A stretch of 64,000 bases of DNA from Flammeovirgaceae bacterium (GCA_016709845.1 JADJMA010000002.1:71001-135000), one strand, 5' to 3'. Positions 9,737-20,171 are shown, counted from the first letter of the stretch. The notes: a model not told the origin generated them from the letters alone. Made by a program: numbers and translations.

Positions 9737-10609
9737 ATGGCTAACAATCAAAATCCGTCTGGTTTACAAAACGCTGATGAAATTGATTTGCTCGAATTGC
9801 TGGCCAAGTTTGTCATTACCATCCAGAGCAATTTTAAACTTATTGTAGGTGCTTGTGGTGGGTAGTCTTTTGGGCCTCGCCTCCAATCAGTTTGTACCCA
9901 AGACCTATGAAAGTAGAATGCTGGTGAGTTCCGAAATTCTTACTGAATCTCTTAGTAAAACGTTGGCTGTGGATCTATTCCAGTTGATTAAAGAGAACAA
10001 CGTCACTACCCTCTCTAGTAAATTAAGCATCAGCCCCGAAGTGGCCTCAAAGATTAATAAAATTGAAATAAGCAACACTCTTGAAAAATCGGATGGTATT
10101 AAAGAAGAGGAAAAAATTAATTTGACAATAACCTGCCAAACTCTGATAATACTATCTGGCCTGATCTTCAGACAGGCATAGTCAATTATTTTGAGGATAA
10201 TGACTATGTGAAAATAAGGGTCGAACAAAAGAGAAACTATTTCACGGAAATCATAAAAAAGATCGACAAAGAGTTAGTAGATCTCAACGAATTGAAATCA
10301 AGAATTGCAAACGGGCAAACGGCTACATCCGGAAAGGAAAACCTTGTTTTGTTTGACCCAACAACCGTCAATACTAAAATAATTGAAATGAGTAAGGAAA
10401 GAATTGATCTTCAGAACGATCTTGAAACAGTCAACAGCGTGCAGGTTGTTGAAGGGTTTACCGTTTTTCAAAAACCCGTTAGCCCTAAGCTTTCTATTTC
10501 TTTAGTAGCAGGCTCCTCATTTGGACTTTTTATTGTTGCCCTGATAATAGCCTTTAAGTCGCTTCGCAAAATTGTAAGTCTATCAGAAGAAAAACTTGCA
10601 AAATCTTAA
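9737..10609 (+). CDS. Wzz/GNVR-family chain-length determinant protein, frameshifted
   Basis: This is an inner-membrane protein of the polysaccharide co-polymerase type, thought to set glycan chain length. The ATG at 9737 gives MANNQNPSGLQNADEIDL, then ELLAKFVITIQSNFKLIVGA leading into the first membrane segment (LVVGSLLGLASNQF). A periplasmic part follows, with KTYESRMLVSSEILTESL and the coiled-coil-rich section around 10208-10450. A second membrane helix near the C-terminus (SPKLSISLVAGSSFGLFIVA) follows the family's usual proline-containing VFQKPVSP motif. Two frame changes, near 9860 and near 10140-10180, split the gene; total about 290 residues. Its end overlaps the start of ccmB by 14 bp. 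Confidence 0.72.
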
Positions 10610-11258
10610 ACACCTTTTTCTAAAAGAACTCACACTCGAACTCAGACGAAAGTCTGTGATCTCAGGCCTCCTGTTATACCTTTTTTCCACGGCATTTATC
10701 TGCTACCTAACCTTCAGCCTGAAGCAAAACCAGATCACACCTTTGGTTTGGAGTGCGCTGTTCTGGATAACCATTCTCTTTACTGTGATCAACACGGTAG
10801 CTAAAAGTTTTATTGGAGAAAAACGAGGCCAGGATATTTACTATTACAGTATCGCCTCACCCGAATCCGTAATTCTATCAAAAGTTATCTACAATTTTCT
10901 CTTAACCATCCTGCTTTCCTTTACGGGTTTTTTCCTTTTCGTTGTTCTCTTAAACAATCCCGTTTTAGATGTAGGTCTTTTCTCGCTGGTGATAATCCTT
11001 GGTGCGATGGGATTTTCTGCTTCGCTCACATTACTCTCGGGCATAGCCGCAAAGGCCAACAACAGTCACATCCTTATGTCTGTATTGAGTTTCCCCATTA
11101 TAATTTCAGTACTCCTTATCACCATTAAAGTAACCAAAAACTGTATTGATGGCCTGGATCGGTCCGTAAGTACAAATGATTTGCTAACCCTGTTGGCAAT
11201 AAATTGCTTAGTGACTGCTGCGTCATACCTCCTCTTCCCTTATATTTGGCGCAGTTAA
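10596..11258 (+). CDS. ccmB: heme exporter protein CcmB
   Basis: CcmB is the membrane subunit of the CcmAB ABC complex, which powers release of holo-CcmE during system I cytochrome c maturation. The 220-residue protein has about six hydrophobic helices and the CcmB-typical opening KELTLELRRKSVISGLLLY, with VAKSFIGEKRGQDIYYY and ASPESVILSKVIYN after the second helix. The frame is intact. The ATG lies inside the last codons of the Wzz-like gene, which suggests translational coupling. The ATPase gene ccmA is not adjacent and not elsewhere in the window. Confidence 0.88.
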   Translation: MQNLKHLFLKELTLELRRKSVISGLLLYLFSTAFICYLTFSLKQNQITPLVWSALFWITILFTVINTVAKSFIGEKRGQDIYYYSIASPESVILSKVIYNFLLTILLSFTGFFLFVVLLNNPVLDVGLFSLVIILGAMGFSASLTLLSGIAAKANNSHILMSVLSFPIIISVLLITIKVTKNCIDGLDRSVSTNDLLTLLAINCLVTAASYLLFPYIWRS

Positions 11259-11297
11259 ACGGTTCAAATTCCCGAACCGTTTAAAATCAAATCTAAA

Positions 11298-11966
11298 ATG
11301 AAAACCTGGTTAAAAATTCTTACTGTCGCACTCTTAATTTACACAGTTATAGCGGGCTTTTTATTTAATGTGCCCAGGCTAAATATTGTTAACGAAACCA
11401 TCCGGTCACTTTATTTTCATGTGCCGATGTGGTTTGGTATGGTCGTTTTGTTTTTGCTTTCAACCATCCATTCCGTTCGTTACTTAAAAAATCCCTCCTT
11501 TGAACGAGACACGTATGCGGTTGAATATGCCAACACCGGTTTGATTCTTGGCTTATTAGGAATTACTACGGGCATGATTTGGGCCAACTACACGTGGGGC
11601 TCGCCCTGGCATGGCGACCCGAAGCAGAATGGCGCTGCCATAGCACTTTTGGTTTATCTCGCCTATTTTGTATTACGTGGTTCTATTGAAAATGAAGACC
11701 AACGGGCCAGGCTTAGCGCGGTTTATAATATTTTCGCCTTTGCCGCAATGATCCCCTTAATCTTTGTTATCCCACGTATGACAAGCTCTATGCATCCCGG
11801 CAGTGGTGGTAATCCTGGTTTTAATATGTATGATCTCGACAGCAAAATGAGAATGGTATTCTACCCGGCTGTGGTGGGATGGATTTTACTTGGCGTTTGG
11901 ATTGCCTCGCTGCGTATCAGAACTCGCTTACTCAATGAAAAAATACTCAATCTGGAAAATGAATAA
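11298..11966 (+). CDS. ccmC: heme exporter protein CcmC
   Basis: CcmC is an integral membrane heme-handling protein that passes heme to CcmE. The 222-residue protein has about six membrane helices. The conserved WWD-type segment is present in the Bacteroidota form MIWANYTWGSPWHGDPKQNG. Conserved histidines flank it (LYFHVPMWFGM upstream, MTSSMHPGSGG downstream). The frame is intact, 39 bp after ccmB, and the end overlaps ccmD by 8 bp. Confidence 0.9.
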   Translation: MKTWLKILTVALLIYTVIAGFLFNVPRLNIVNETIRSLYFHVPMWFGMVVLFLLSTIHSVRYLKNPSFERDTYAVEYANTGLILGLLGITTGMIWANYTWGSPWHGDPKQNGAAIALLVYLAYFVLRGSIENEDQRARLSAVYNIFAFAAMIPLIFVIPRMTSSMHPGSGGNPGFNMYDLDSKMRMVFYPAVVGWILLGVWIASLRIRTRLLNEKILNLENE

Positions 11967-12171
11967 GATAAAATACCTCATTACTTTACTCTTAGTTAGT
12001 CCTTTGTTTCTCCATGCACAGCCCGTGGAAATGGCCGATACGATGCGCTCGGAAGGAAAAATATATGTCGTTGTGGCTATTCTATTGATAATTCTATCAG
12101 GCTTGATTGCCTATTTGATTATGCTCGATCGGAAGATTACTCGATTAGAGAAAAAAGTCAGGGAAAAGTAG
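11959..12171 (+). CDS. ccmD: CcmD-like small membrane protein
   Basis: A 70-residue protein starting inside the last codons of ccmC. It has an apparent N-terminal signal or membrane segment (YLITLLLVSPLFLHAQP), then a second hydrophobic helix (IYVVVAILLIILSGLIAYLI), then a charged tail LDRKITRLEKKV. Position directly after ccmC and the single core helix followed by a basic, coiled-coil-like tail match CcmD, which holds CcmC, CcmE and heme together. Sequence similarity in this family is weak, so the call rests mainly on position and topology. I start at the internal ATG at 11959 because upstream codons lie in ccmC. Confidence 0.72.
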   Translation: MNKIKYLITLLLVSPLFLHAQPVEMADTMRSEGKIYVVVAILLIILSGLIAYLIMLDRKITRLEKKVREK

Positions 12172-12235
12172 ATTAGAAACTCTGTTAAATTCTCAACTTT
12201 TTAGTCCGATTAACTGTTTTGCCTGTACCTTTGCA

Positions 12236-12243
12236 ATCTAACA
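12236..12243 (+). promoter_or_regulatory. putative promoter -7 box upstream of ccmE
   Basis: TACCTTTG matches the Bacteroidota -7 consensus TAnnTTTG, 10 bp before the ccmE ATG. A T-rich stretch (ACTTTTTAG, about 12206-12214) lies at roughly the -33 distance but lacks a clear TTTG. The start of ccmE would then have a very short leader. Confidence 0.45.
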
Positions 12244-12253
12244 GTATTCCGAC

Positions 12254-12664
12254 ATGAAAAAATCACATATTATCGCAGTTGTTGTTATCGCAGCATGTAT
12301 TGGCCTTATTATCGCTACCGCGGGAGATGCCAGCACCTATGTATCCTTCAATCAGGCTTTTCAAATGGCCTCAAACGGAAACAATAATCAGATACATGTT
12401 GTTGGCGACCTGAAAAAAGACGGTGCTGGCAATATTGTGGGAATGGAAAAAAGCAGTGACAACTTGTCCTTTTCCTTTATTTTGATTGATGATGAACAGA
12501 AAGAGCAAAAAGTTTATTATAACGAACCCATGCCTCCTGACTTTGCCCGTTCTGAAAAAGTTGTGGTCATTGGAGGCTACCAAAACAACGCCTTTGTTGC
12601 TAACAAAATTCTATTAAAGTGCCCTTCTAAATATCAGGAGGAAAAAATAAATGCCAGTATTTAA
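12254..12664 (+). CDS. ccmE: cytochrome c maturation heme chaperone CcmE, CxxxY variant
   Basis: CcmE is a membrane-anchored periplasmic OB-fold protein that covalently carries heme from CcmC to CcmF. The 136-residue protein has one N-terminal anchor (about residues 5-23) and the beta-barrel core (QIHVVGDLKKDGAGNIVG, SFILIDDEQKEQKVYYN, KVVVIGGYQNNAFVA). The heme-binding site is not the classic HxxxY. The motif reads LLKCPSKYQ, with Cys123 and Tyr127, the CxxxY variant known from archaea and some other bacteria. It sits 82 bp after ccmD with its own possible promoter. Confidence 0.9.
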   Translation: MKKSHIIAVVVIAACIGLIIATAGDASTYVSFNQAFQMASNGNNNQIHVVGDLKKDGAGNIVGMEKSSDNLSFSFILIDDEQKEQKVYYNEPMPPDFARSEKVVVIGGYQNNAFVANKILLKCPSKYQEEKINASI

Positions 12665-12726
12665 ATGATGGGTATAAGATTACCCCATCAAATCATTCTT
12701 AATTCATATTTCTTAATTCCCTTCTA

Positions 12727-15248
12727 ATGCATTATTTCATTGGTGACCTGGGCCACCTTTTTGTTATCGCTTCATTTGTTACTTCGCTAATCAGTGCGTT
12801 CGCTTACTGGAAGGCAAACTCGCTGGAGCAGAAACAAAAGAGCAATGGTTAAGCAACGCACGGGTTGCCTTTTATGTACATAGTGCAGCAATTATTGGGG
12901 TTATCGTTAGTTTATGCGTAATTATATATCAGCATTATTTCGAGTATCATTACGCCTACTCGCACTCTTCGCTTCATTTACCTGGCGAATACATGATCTC
13001 CTGCTTTTGGGAAGGGCAGGAAGGCAGCTTTTTACTTTGGCTTTTCTGGCAAGCGGTAATAGGCCTTTTTCTTATCCGAACTCAGCGAAATTGGGAAGCC
13101 CCCGTAATGGTTGTCTTCGGCTTGGTTCAAGCCTTCTTAGCCTCCATGATTTTGGGTATTGTTATTCCGTTCCTCAATATAAAACTTGGCAGTTCTCCGT
13201 TTATCCTTCTTCGCGATGCCATTGATGATCCTATCTTCTCGCTTCAACCTGATTTTATTCCAAAAGATGGTAGTGGCCTAAATCCATTATTGCAGAACTA
13301 TTGGATGGTTATCCATCCGCCCACGTTATTTCTGGGCTTTGCGCTAACCTTGGTTCCCTTTGCTTTTTGCATGGCTGGTTTGTGGCAGAAAAAATATTCG
13401 GAGTGGATAAAACCCGCGCTACCCTGGGCTTTGGTTGCCGGTGCCGTGTTGGGTCTTGGCATCCTGATGGGTGGCTACTGGGCTTATGAGACTTTAAATT
13501 TTGGCGGATACTGGAATTGGGACCCTGTTGAAAACGCAGTTTACGTTCCGTGGCTTGTGTTGATAGCCTCTATCCACACTATGCTCATTTATAAGAATAG
13601 CGAAACAGCCTTAAAGAGTTCGATCATATTAAACATCGCAGTATTTGTTCTGATTCTTTACTCCACTTTTTTAACACGAAGCGGAATTCTTGGCGATGCC
13701 TCCGTACACTCATTCACCGATCTTGGCTTGTCGGGGCAATTACTTATCTATCTGTTGTTCTTTACAGTTGCCGCTATTGTGCTGGCTGCTTTTCGTTGGA
13801 AGGAAATTCCTTCGTCTGATAAAGAAGCCTCCATTTACTCCAAAGAATTTTGGATATTCTTAGGCGCTACAACACTTTGCCTCATGGGCTTTCAGGTATT
13901 ATTACCAACATCTATTCCGGTATATAATAGTATAATAGAATTATTTGGTGGCGAATCTAACCTGGCTCCTCCTGCTGATCAGGTTGGGTTTTATTCTAAG
14001 TTCCAACTTTGGTTTGGCGTGCTCGTAGCGCTTATCTCAGGCACAGGCCAATTCTTTTGGTGGAAGAGAATGGAGAAAGAAAAGTTAAAAAAAGAAATCC
14101 TGCCTCCCATTCTGATTTCCTTAGTTGTGTTTGCGCTTATTATTGCCATTACAAAGGTCTATCAGCCCTCCTACGTAATCCTAACCTTGGCGGGAGTTTA
14201 TTTGATCGTTTCAAACATCAAGGTGTTAACTTCAATTATAAAAGTGAATGTCGCCTTATCGGGTGGCGCTTTGGCTCATATTGGTATTGGTATGATGTTG
14301 CTGGGCGTTATGTTTTCATCGGGTTACTCCAAAGTTGTTTCCTTGAATAACACCGGCATGTTAATCTCTAAAGATCTCCCTACTGAATTTAACCGCGATA
14401 ATCTGTTGCTGTTTATTAATGAACCTCGCACCATGGGTGGTTATGATATTACTTTTCTGGGTGAGCGGGTTGAAGCCCGGAACGTTACTGGCTATGTAAG
14501 TAAAAATAGTATTGATCTTACCCAAGACCCCTTTAAAGTTATCGCCCTTCGCGACATAGAATTTAACGGTAAGAAAATATTAAATGCCAAGGATACCTTC
14601 GAGATAAATCCTGAAAATACATTCTATGAAATCGAATTAAAGAAAGACGGTGAAGTGGAAGCGCTGCTCTTTCCACGTGTTCAAATTAATCCAGCCATGG
14701 GTGGTTTTATTTCATCTCCCGATATTAAAAGGAATCTGGGTCTCGACCTTTATACACACGTTTCGCTACCGATGAATCGGGAGGAAGAACCCGAATGGAG
14801 TAAAACAGAAGAGATAACTATTCGTCTAAATCAACAGTTTTTCATTAACGACTATGTGGCCGTACTGGAAAGTGTCAATCGCATCAATGAGATTGATGGA
14901 TTTAAACTAGAACCCGAAGATGTTGCTGTAAAAGCAAGAATCAAAGTAAGTGGTGAGCGGGATGTGTATTACGCTGAACCCATTTTTCTCATTAAAGACA
15001 AGATACAAGTGGGTCGGTTAGCCGATGAGGTAAATGATTTAGGAATAAAGATTACCCTGTTAAACATCCATCCCGACACGAATGAATTTTCTCTTGCCCT
15101 CAATACCCGCCAAAAAGATTGGGTTATCATCAAAGCCATGGAAAAACCCTTCATTAACGTGCTTTGGTTAGGAACGGGTGTTTTGTTGATTGGTTTCTCT
15201 TTGGCTATGGTAAGAAGGTTCAAAGAATTCAATAAGCAATCCCGCTAA
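12727..15248 (+). CDS. ccmF: cytochrome c heme lyase CcmF, one frameshift
   Basis: CcmF accepts heme from CcmE and attaches it to apocytochrome c CxxCH motifs at the periplasmic side. The ATG at 12727 begins MHYFIGDLGHLFVIASF; the frame is lost in an A run at about 12834-12839 (one A missing) and resumes as EQWLSNARVAFYVHSAAI. The long remaining frame has GEYMISCFWEGQEGSFLLW, the WWD heme-binding motif as GGYWNWDPVENAVYVPWL, and the FLTRSGILGDASVHSF motif. About 840 residues and some 14 or more membrane helices. The C-terminal third (from about 14400) is a large soluble domain with one last helix. It is the final gene of the ccm cluster. Confidence 0.9.
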
Positions 15249-15269
15249 GAAAAATCAAATATTTTTCTT
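15247..15269. terminator. weak AT-rich hairpin between convergent genes
   Basis: AAGAAAAAT (15247-15255) and ATTTTTCTT (15261-15269) form a 9-bp A/T stem with a 5-base loop, just past ccmF and covering the stop codon of the convergent oxidoreductase. It could end transcription from either side but has no GC content. Confidence 0.35.
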
Positions 15270-16950
15270 TTTCATCTCACTTACTGCATAGGCACAAGCA
15301 CGAGCTGTCATCGCCATATAGGTTAGCGATGGATTAACACAGGAAGAAGAGGCCATAAAATGATCCATCAGTTATAAATACGTTCTTTACTTCGTGCATC
15401 TGATTAAACCCATTGAGTACCGAGGTTTTTGCATCTCGCCCCATACGTGCACTCCCCATTTCATGATTCGTATTTCCTGGAAAAGATATATTCGCATAGG
15501 GCTTCACATTTTTATAGCCAGCCGCTTCCAGCATCTCGGCTATAGCCGGAGCCATATCCAACTGCATCGCTTTCTCATTCTCTCTATACTCAACGTTAGT
15601 CGTTAAAGTCGGCCGACCCCACTTGTCTTTCAAATCGGTATTAATGGTAACTCTGTTTTCCTCATAAGGAAGACATTCCCCAAAGCCACTAAACCCTATG
15701 CTCCATCCGGCAGGACTTTGCAAATCTTCTTTAAGCTCGGCACCAATTCTATAATCATTTGTTCCCTTTCCCCAACCTCCACGACTTGCACCACCCTGAT
15801 AGCCAAACCCACGGAGGTAATCCTTTCTTTGATCCGTTACGTTTCTAAATCGCGGAATATATAATCCATTGGGCCTGCGTCCATAAAAATATTTATCCTC
15901 AAAACCAGCTACATCTGCATTGGCTCCAACTCCCTTGTGGTGATCCATTATATTTCGTCCCACCTGATCGCTACCATTACCGAGTCCGTTTGGGAACCGA
16001 TTAGAAGTTGAGTTGAGTAAGATATAGGCCGATGCAAGTGTGGACGCATTCAGAAAAATAACCCTCGAATAAAACTCAATCACCTCGTTCGTCTCCGTAT
16101 CCACTAATTCAACACCAATGGCCCTGGCCTTCTCTTCATCATATAAAATTTTATTCACTAACGAATTGGGGCGCAACGTTAGGTTTCCGGTAGTAAAAGC
16201 AGCGGGCAGGGTACTTGCGTTAGTACTAAAATAGGCGCCATAGGGGCAGCCGCGGTGACACAAATTTCGATATTGACAAACGCCCCGGCCTTTTACAGGA
16301 GCTGTTAAATTAGCTGTTCTACCTATGGTAATATTCCTGTCGGGAAAAGAATGCTGCATCTGATTTTTAAAATTCTGCTCCACACAATTCATTTCCATGG
16401 GAGGTAAAAAATTTCCATCGGGTAAATGAGGAATCCCTTCTTTTTGACCACTTATACCTACAAATTTTTCAACGTATTCATACCAAGGGGCAATGTCTTT
16501 ATATCGGATTGGCCAATCCACAGCAATGCCTTCTCGTTTGTTTGCCTCAAAGTCTAAATCACTCCATCGATAACATTGCCGGGCCCATAAAAGTGATCTT
16601 CCTCCAACCACATTGCCACGAATCCAATCGAAGCGCTTAGTTTCTGTATAAGGATTTTCTAAGTCGTTAATATAAAAGTGTTTGTTATCGCCACCATACG
16701 AGTAATGCCTGGCTTGAATGTGGCAGTGCGCTCTATCCTCCACGGTAAGTCGCCCCCTATTTTCCAATTGCCATGGATCTTTGGTAGATGTAGGATAATT
16801 AGGATGCTCCACGTTTTTCCCTCGCTCAAGCATCAATACTTTTAATCCACTTTCACAGAGTTCTTTTGCAGCCCAGCCACCACTTATACCTGAGCCTATA
16901 ACGATTACATCATAAGTATTTTCAGCTTGGCCTTTAAGATTTAGATTCAT
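15255..16950 (-). CDS. GMC-family oxidoreductase, one frameshift near the C-terminus
   Basis: This is a flavin-dependent glucose-methanol-choline oxidoreductase, acting on an unknown alcohol or sugar. The FAD motif is VIVIGSGISGGWAAKEL (about residues 15-31), followed by a GGRSLLWARQCYRWSD segment around the flavin and NTNHEMGSARMG near the C-terminus. A CQYRNLCHRGCPYGAYFS stretch has four cysteines, common in gluconate/sorbose-type GMC enzymes. The main frame ends at 15334 (GLFFLC), but one extra T in TCATTTTATGG near 15350-15365 explains it: the next frame continues MASSSCVNPSLTYMA and TARACAYAVSEMKKK to a stop at 15255, the usual GMC end. Full length about 565 residues. It is divergent from carB and no partner subunit gene is adjacent. 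Confidence 0.86.
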
Positions 16951-17052
16951 GAAGCAGAGATATTTGAATGTTAAAATTTTCGAAAAAAATTTGAGCAGAA
17001 AAACCTCTTGAATAAATGTATAAAGTGGGAGGCTAAATCCTTAAATAGTCCT

Positions 17053-17060
17053 TATTTTTG
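17053..17060 (+). promoter_or_regulatory. putative carB promoter -7 box
   Basis: TATTTTTG fits TAnnTTTG and lies 30 bp before the ATG I chose for carB. No TTTG is seen at the right -33 distance. If it is used, transcription would start close to 17066, which rules out a TTG start at 17058. Confidence 0.4.
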
Positions 17061-17090
17061 CCCGATTTATCCAAACCACAACCACCAGAA

Positions 17091-19904
17091 ATGCCAAGAG
17101 ATCGCAGTATTCGCTCCGTACTAATCATCGGCAGCGGCCCTATTATTATTGGTCAGGCCTGTGAATTTGATTATGCAGGCTCACAAGCTTCCCGTTCCTT
17201 ACGCGAAGAAGGTATTGAGGTGATCCTGATCAATTCCAATCCGGCTACCATTATGACGGATAAAGTGACAGCGGACCATATCTATCTGCTGCCTCTGGAG
17301 AAGAAATCCATTCGTGAAATTCTGGAAAAACATCATATCGATGCAGTGCTTCCTACCATGGGCGGCCAAACCGCATTAAATCTTTGTATTGATTGCGAAA
17401 AGGCTGGCATCTGGGAAAATTATGGCGTTAAGATCATTGGCGTTGATATCAAGGCCATCGAGACAACAGAAGACCGCGAAAAATTTAGGTTAAAAATGCT
17501 TGAGTTGGGAGTTGGTGTTTGCCGAGGCGCAACCGCCACATCCTTTCTACAAGGCAAAGAGATTGCACAGGAAATCGGATTTCCATTGGTGATTCGCCCA
17601 TCTTTTACATTGGGCGGCACCGGGGGTGGTTTTGTGGAACGACCTGAAGATTTTGATGTTGCCTTGAACCGCGGCTTGCACGCTTCGCCAACCCACGAAG
17701 TGCTGGTTGAGCAGAGCATCATGGGTTGGAAAGAATATGAGCTTGAACTTTTACGGGATGGTGCGGGAAATGTGATCATTATTTGCTCGATTGAAAATTT
17801 CGATCCGATGGGAATTCACACAGGCGATTCTATTACGGTCGCTCCCGCCATGACCTTACCCGATACCGTTTATCAAAACATGCGCGATCTCGCCATTAAA
17901 ATGATGAATGGGATCGGAAAATTTGCAGGCGGTTGCAACGTACAATTTTCTGTGAATCCGGATAATGATGATATTATTGGAATTGAAATTAATCCGAGAG
18001 TATCGCGCTCTTCTGCACTCGCATCAAAAGCAACGGGTTATCCCATTGCAAAGATTGCAGCCAAACTGGCGATAGGTTATAACCTCGATGAATTAAAGAA
18101 TTCAATTACCGGAACAACTACTGCTTATTTTGAACCTGCGCTTGATTATGTGATTGTGAAAATCCCTCGGTGGAATTTTGACAAATTTCAAGGAGCCGAT
18201 CGCAAGCTGGGCCTCCAAATGAAATCAGTTGGTGAAGTGATGGGCATTGGCCGGAATTTTCAGGAAGCCTTGCAAAAAGCTTGTCAGTCATTAGAGATCC
18301 GAAGAAATGGTTTAGGAGCTGACGGAAAAGAACTAACCGATCAGGAAGATTTGCTTTACAGCTTGAAGAATCCTAGCTGGAATCGGCTCTTTCATATTTA
18401 CGATGCCATGAAGCTGGGCATCTCCATGAAGACTATTCTAAATCTTACCAAAATAGATAAATGGTTTTTAGAACAGATCTGGGAATTGATCGAGCTTGAA
18501 AAAGAAATAGGAAAGTATAAGCTCGACACTATTCCTGCAGACTTAATGCGCACCGCAAAAGAAAAAGGGTATGCAGATCGGCAAATTGCACACTTGATCG
18601 ACTGCAAAGAAAGCGAAGTGCATAATAAGCGAAGGGAAATGGGTATCAACCGGGTTTACAAGATGGTGGATACTTGTGCAGCAGAATTCGATGCGAAGAC
18701 CGCGTATTATTATTCAACTTTTGATGCAGAGAACGAATCCATTGTAAGTAAGAAGAAGAAAATAATTGTATTGGGCTCTGGCCCGAATCGTATAGGGCAA
18801 GGCATTGAGTTTGATTACTCGTGTGTGCATGGAATATTAGCCGCCAAAGAAGCGGGTTACGAAGCGATCATGATTAACTGTAATCCAGAAACTGTATCTA
18901 CAGATTTTGATATTGCTGATAAACTTTACTTTGAGCCCGTTTTCTGGGAACATCTCTGGGATATTATTCAACATGAAAAACCCGAAGGTGTAATTGTTCA
19001 GTTAGGTGGACAAACTGCTTTAAAACTTGCCGAGAAACTTCAGAAGAACGGAATAAAAATAATGGGCACTTCTTTTGACGCCCTTGATCTGGCCGAAGAT
19101 CGTGGAAGTTTTTCATCCTTGCTTAAAGAACTAAACATTCCTTACCCTGAGTTTGGAGTTGCCACTAATGCTGACGAAGCACTGGAAGTATCAAAAACCA
19201 TTGGCTTCCCTTTACTGGTAAGACCTTCTTATGTTTTGGGTGGCCAGAGTATGAAGATCGTGATCAATGAGAAAGAATTAGAAAATCATATTCTCGATAT
19301 CTGGAAACACTTGCCAGAAAACAAAGTACTACTAGATCATTTTCTGGATGGTGCCATTGAAGCGGAAGCCGATGCCATTTGCGATGGTGAAGATGTTTAT
19401 ATCATCGGCATTATGCAACATATTGAGCCAGCTGGCATTCACTCAGGCGATTCCTATGCGGTATTGCCACCCTACAACCTGGGCGATCTTATTATCAAAC
19501 AAATTGAAAACTATACCAAGCGTATTGCCATAGCACTAAGAACTGTGGGCTTAATTAATATTCAGTTTGCGATTAAGAACGATACGGTTTACATCATTGA
19601 AGCCAATCCGCGCGCCTCACGCACCGTTCCTTTTATCTGCAAAGCGTACGATGAGCCTTATGTAAATTATGCCACCAAGGTAATGCTGGGCGATAAAAAG
19701 GTTAAAGACTTCAATTTTAATCCAACTAAAAAGGGTTATGCTATTAAGGTTCCTGTTTTCTCGTTCAGCAAATTTCCAGAAGTAAATAAAGAATTAGGCC
19801 CTGAAATGAAGTCTACAGGCGAAGCGATATACTTTATAGATGATTTAATGGACGATTATTTCATGAATATCTACTCCGAGCGCAATCTTTACTTAAGTCG
19901 ATGA
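17091..19904 (+). CDS. carB: carbamoyl-phosphate synthase large subunit, lacking the C-terminal allosteric domain
   Basis: CarB makes carbamoyl phosphate from bicarbonate, ammonia (passed from CarA) and two ATP, for pyrimidine and arginine synthesis. The first ATP-grasp half starts with SVLIIGSGPIIIGQACEFDY and includes LPTMGGQTALNL and NPRVSRSSALASKATGYP. The second half starts with KIIVLGSGPNRIGQGIEFDY and includes SYVLGGQSMKIV and ANPRASRTVPFICKAYDEP. The protein ends at LGPEMKSTGEAIYFIDDLMDDYF plus 13 residues, so the roughly 130-residue MGS-like domain that binds UMP and ornithine in E. coli is absent; total about 937 residues. The frame is intact for 2.8 kb. I use the ATG at 17091 (MPRDRSIRS) because a -7 box covers the alternative TTG at 17058. 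Confidence 0.93.
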   Translation: MPRDRSIRSVLIIGSGPIIIGQACEFDYAGSQASRSLREEGIEVILINSNPATIMTDKVTADHIYLLPLEKKSIREILEKHHIDAVLPTMGGQTALNLCIDCEKAGIWENYGVKIIGVDIKAIETTEDREKFRLKMLELGVGVCRGATATSFLQGKEIAQEIGFPLVIRPSFTLGGTGGGFVERPEDFDVALNRGLHASPTHEVLVEQSIMGWKEYELELLRDGAGNVIIICSIENFDPMGIHTGDSITVAPAMTLPDTVYQNMRDLAIKMMNGIGKFAGGCNVQFSVNPDNDDIIGIEINPRVSRSSALASKATGYPIAKIAAKLAIGYNLDELKNSITGTTTAYFEPALDYVIVKIPRWNFDKFQGADRKLGLQMKSVGEVMGIGRNFQEALQKACQSLEIRRNGLGADGKELTDQEDLLYSLKNPSWNRLFHIYDAMKLGISMKTILNLTKIDKWFLEQIWELIELEKEIGKYKLDTIPADLMRTAKEKGYADRQIAHLIDCKESEVHNKRREMGINRVYKMVDTCAAEFDAKTAYYYSTFDAENESIVSKKKKIIVLGSGPNRIGQGIEFDYSCVHGILAAKEAGYEAIMINCNPETVSTDFDIADKLYFEPVFWEHLWDIIQHEKPEGVIVQLGGQTALKLAEKLQKNGIKIMGTSFDALDLAEDRGSFSSLLKELNIPYPEFGVATNADEALEVSKTIGFPLLVRPSYVLGGQSMKIVINEKELENHILDIWKHLPENKVLLDHFLDGAIEAEADAICDGEDVYIIGIMQHIEPAGIHSGDSYAVLPPYNLGDLIIKQIENYTKRIAIALRTVGLINIQFAIKNDTVYIIEANPRASRTVPFICKAYDEPYVNYATKVMLGDKKVKDFNFNPTKKGYAIKVPVFSFSKFPEVNKELGPEMKSTGEAIYFIDDLMDDYFMNIYSERNLYLSR

Positions 19905-19959
19905 TCTCTCGGGTCAAACTAATATCTTTGGAAAATCGTTAAAGGAAAAAACGAGTATT

Positions 19960-20169
19960 ATGACAAGGTTTCTCCTCATTCTCGGGTTGGTTTCTTACAT
20001 TCTGTACAAAGTAGGCGGACTCTTCTTTAGAGCTGGGGCTGCCTCGCAACAACCTAGGCAACAACCAAGACGCCCTCAGGGAACAGTAAACGTTGACTCC
20101 GCACCTAAGAAAAATAAAGATGGCTCAATAAAGGGCGGAGATTATATCGACTACGAGGAAGTTAAATAA
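19960..20169 (+). CDS. small DUF4834-like membrane protein
   Basis: A 69-residue protein with one N-terminal membrane helix (LLILGLVSYILYKVGGLFF), a Q/P/R-rich linker (QQPRQQPRRPQG) and an acidic end (GGDYIDYEEVK). This layout, with the GxYIDYEEVK-type tail, matches the Bacteroidota family DUF4834, whose function is unknown. It follows carB by 55 bp and is probably on the same transcript. Confidence 0.7.
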   Translation: MTRFLLILGLVSYILYKVGGLFFRAGAASQQPRQQPRRPQGTVNVDSAPKKNKDGSIKGGDYIDYEEVK

Positions 20170-20171
20170 CA

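Noticed and set aside
17420..17779. 119-codon ORF opposite carB
   Set aside because: Antisense shadow of a strongly conserved gene with low-complexity Ser/Pro composition.
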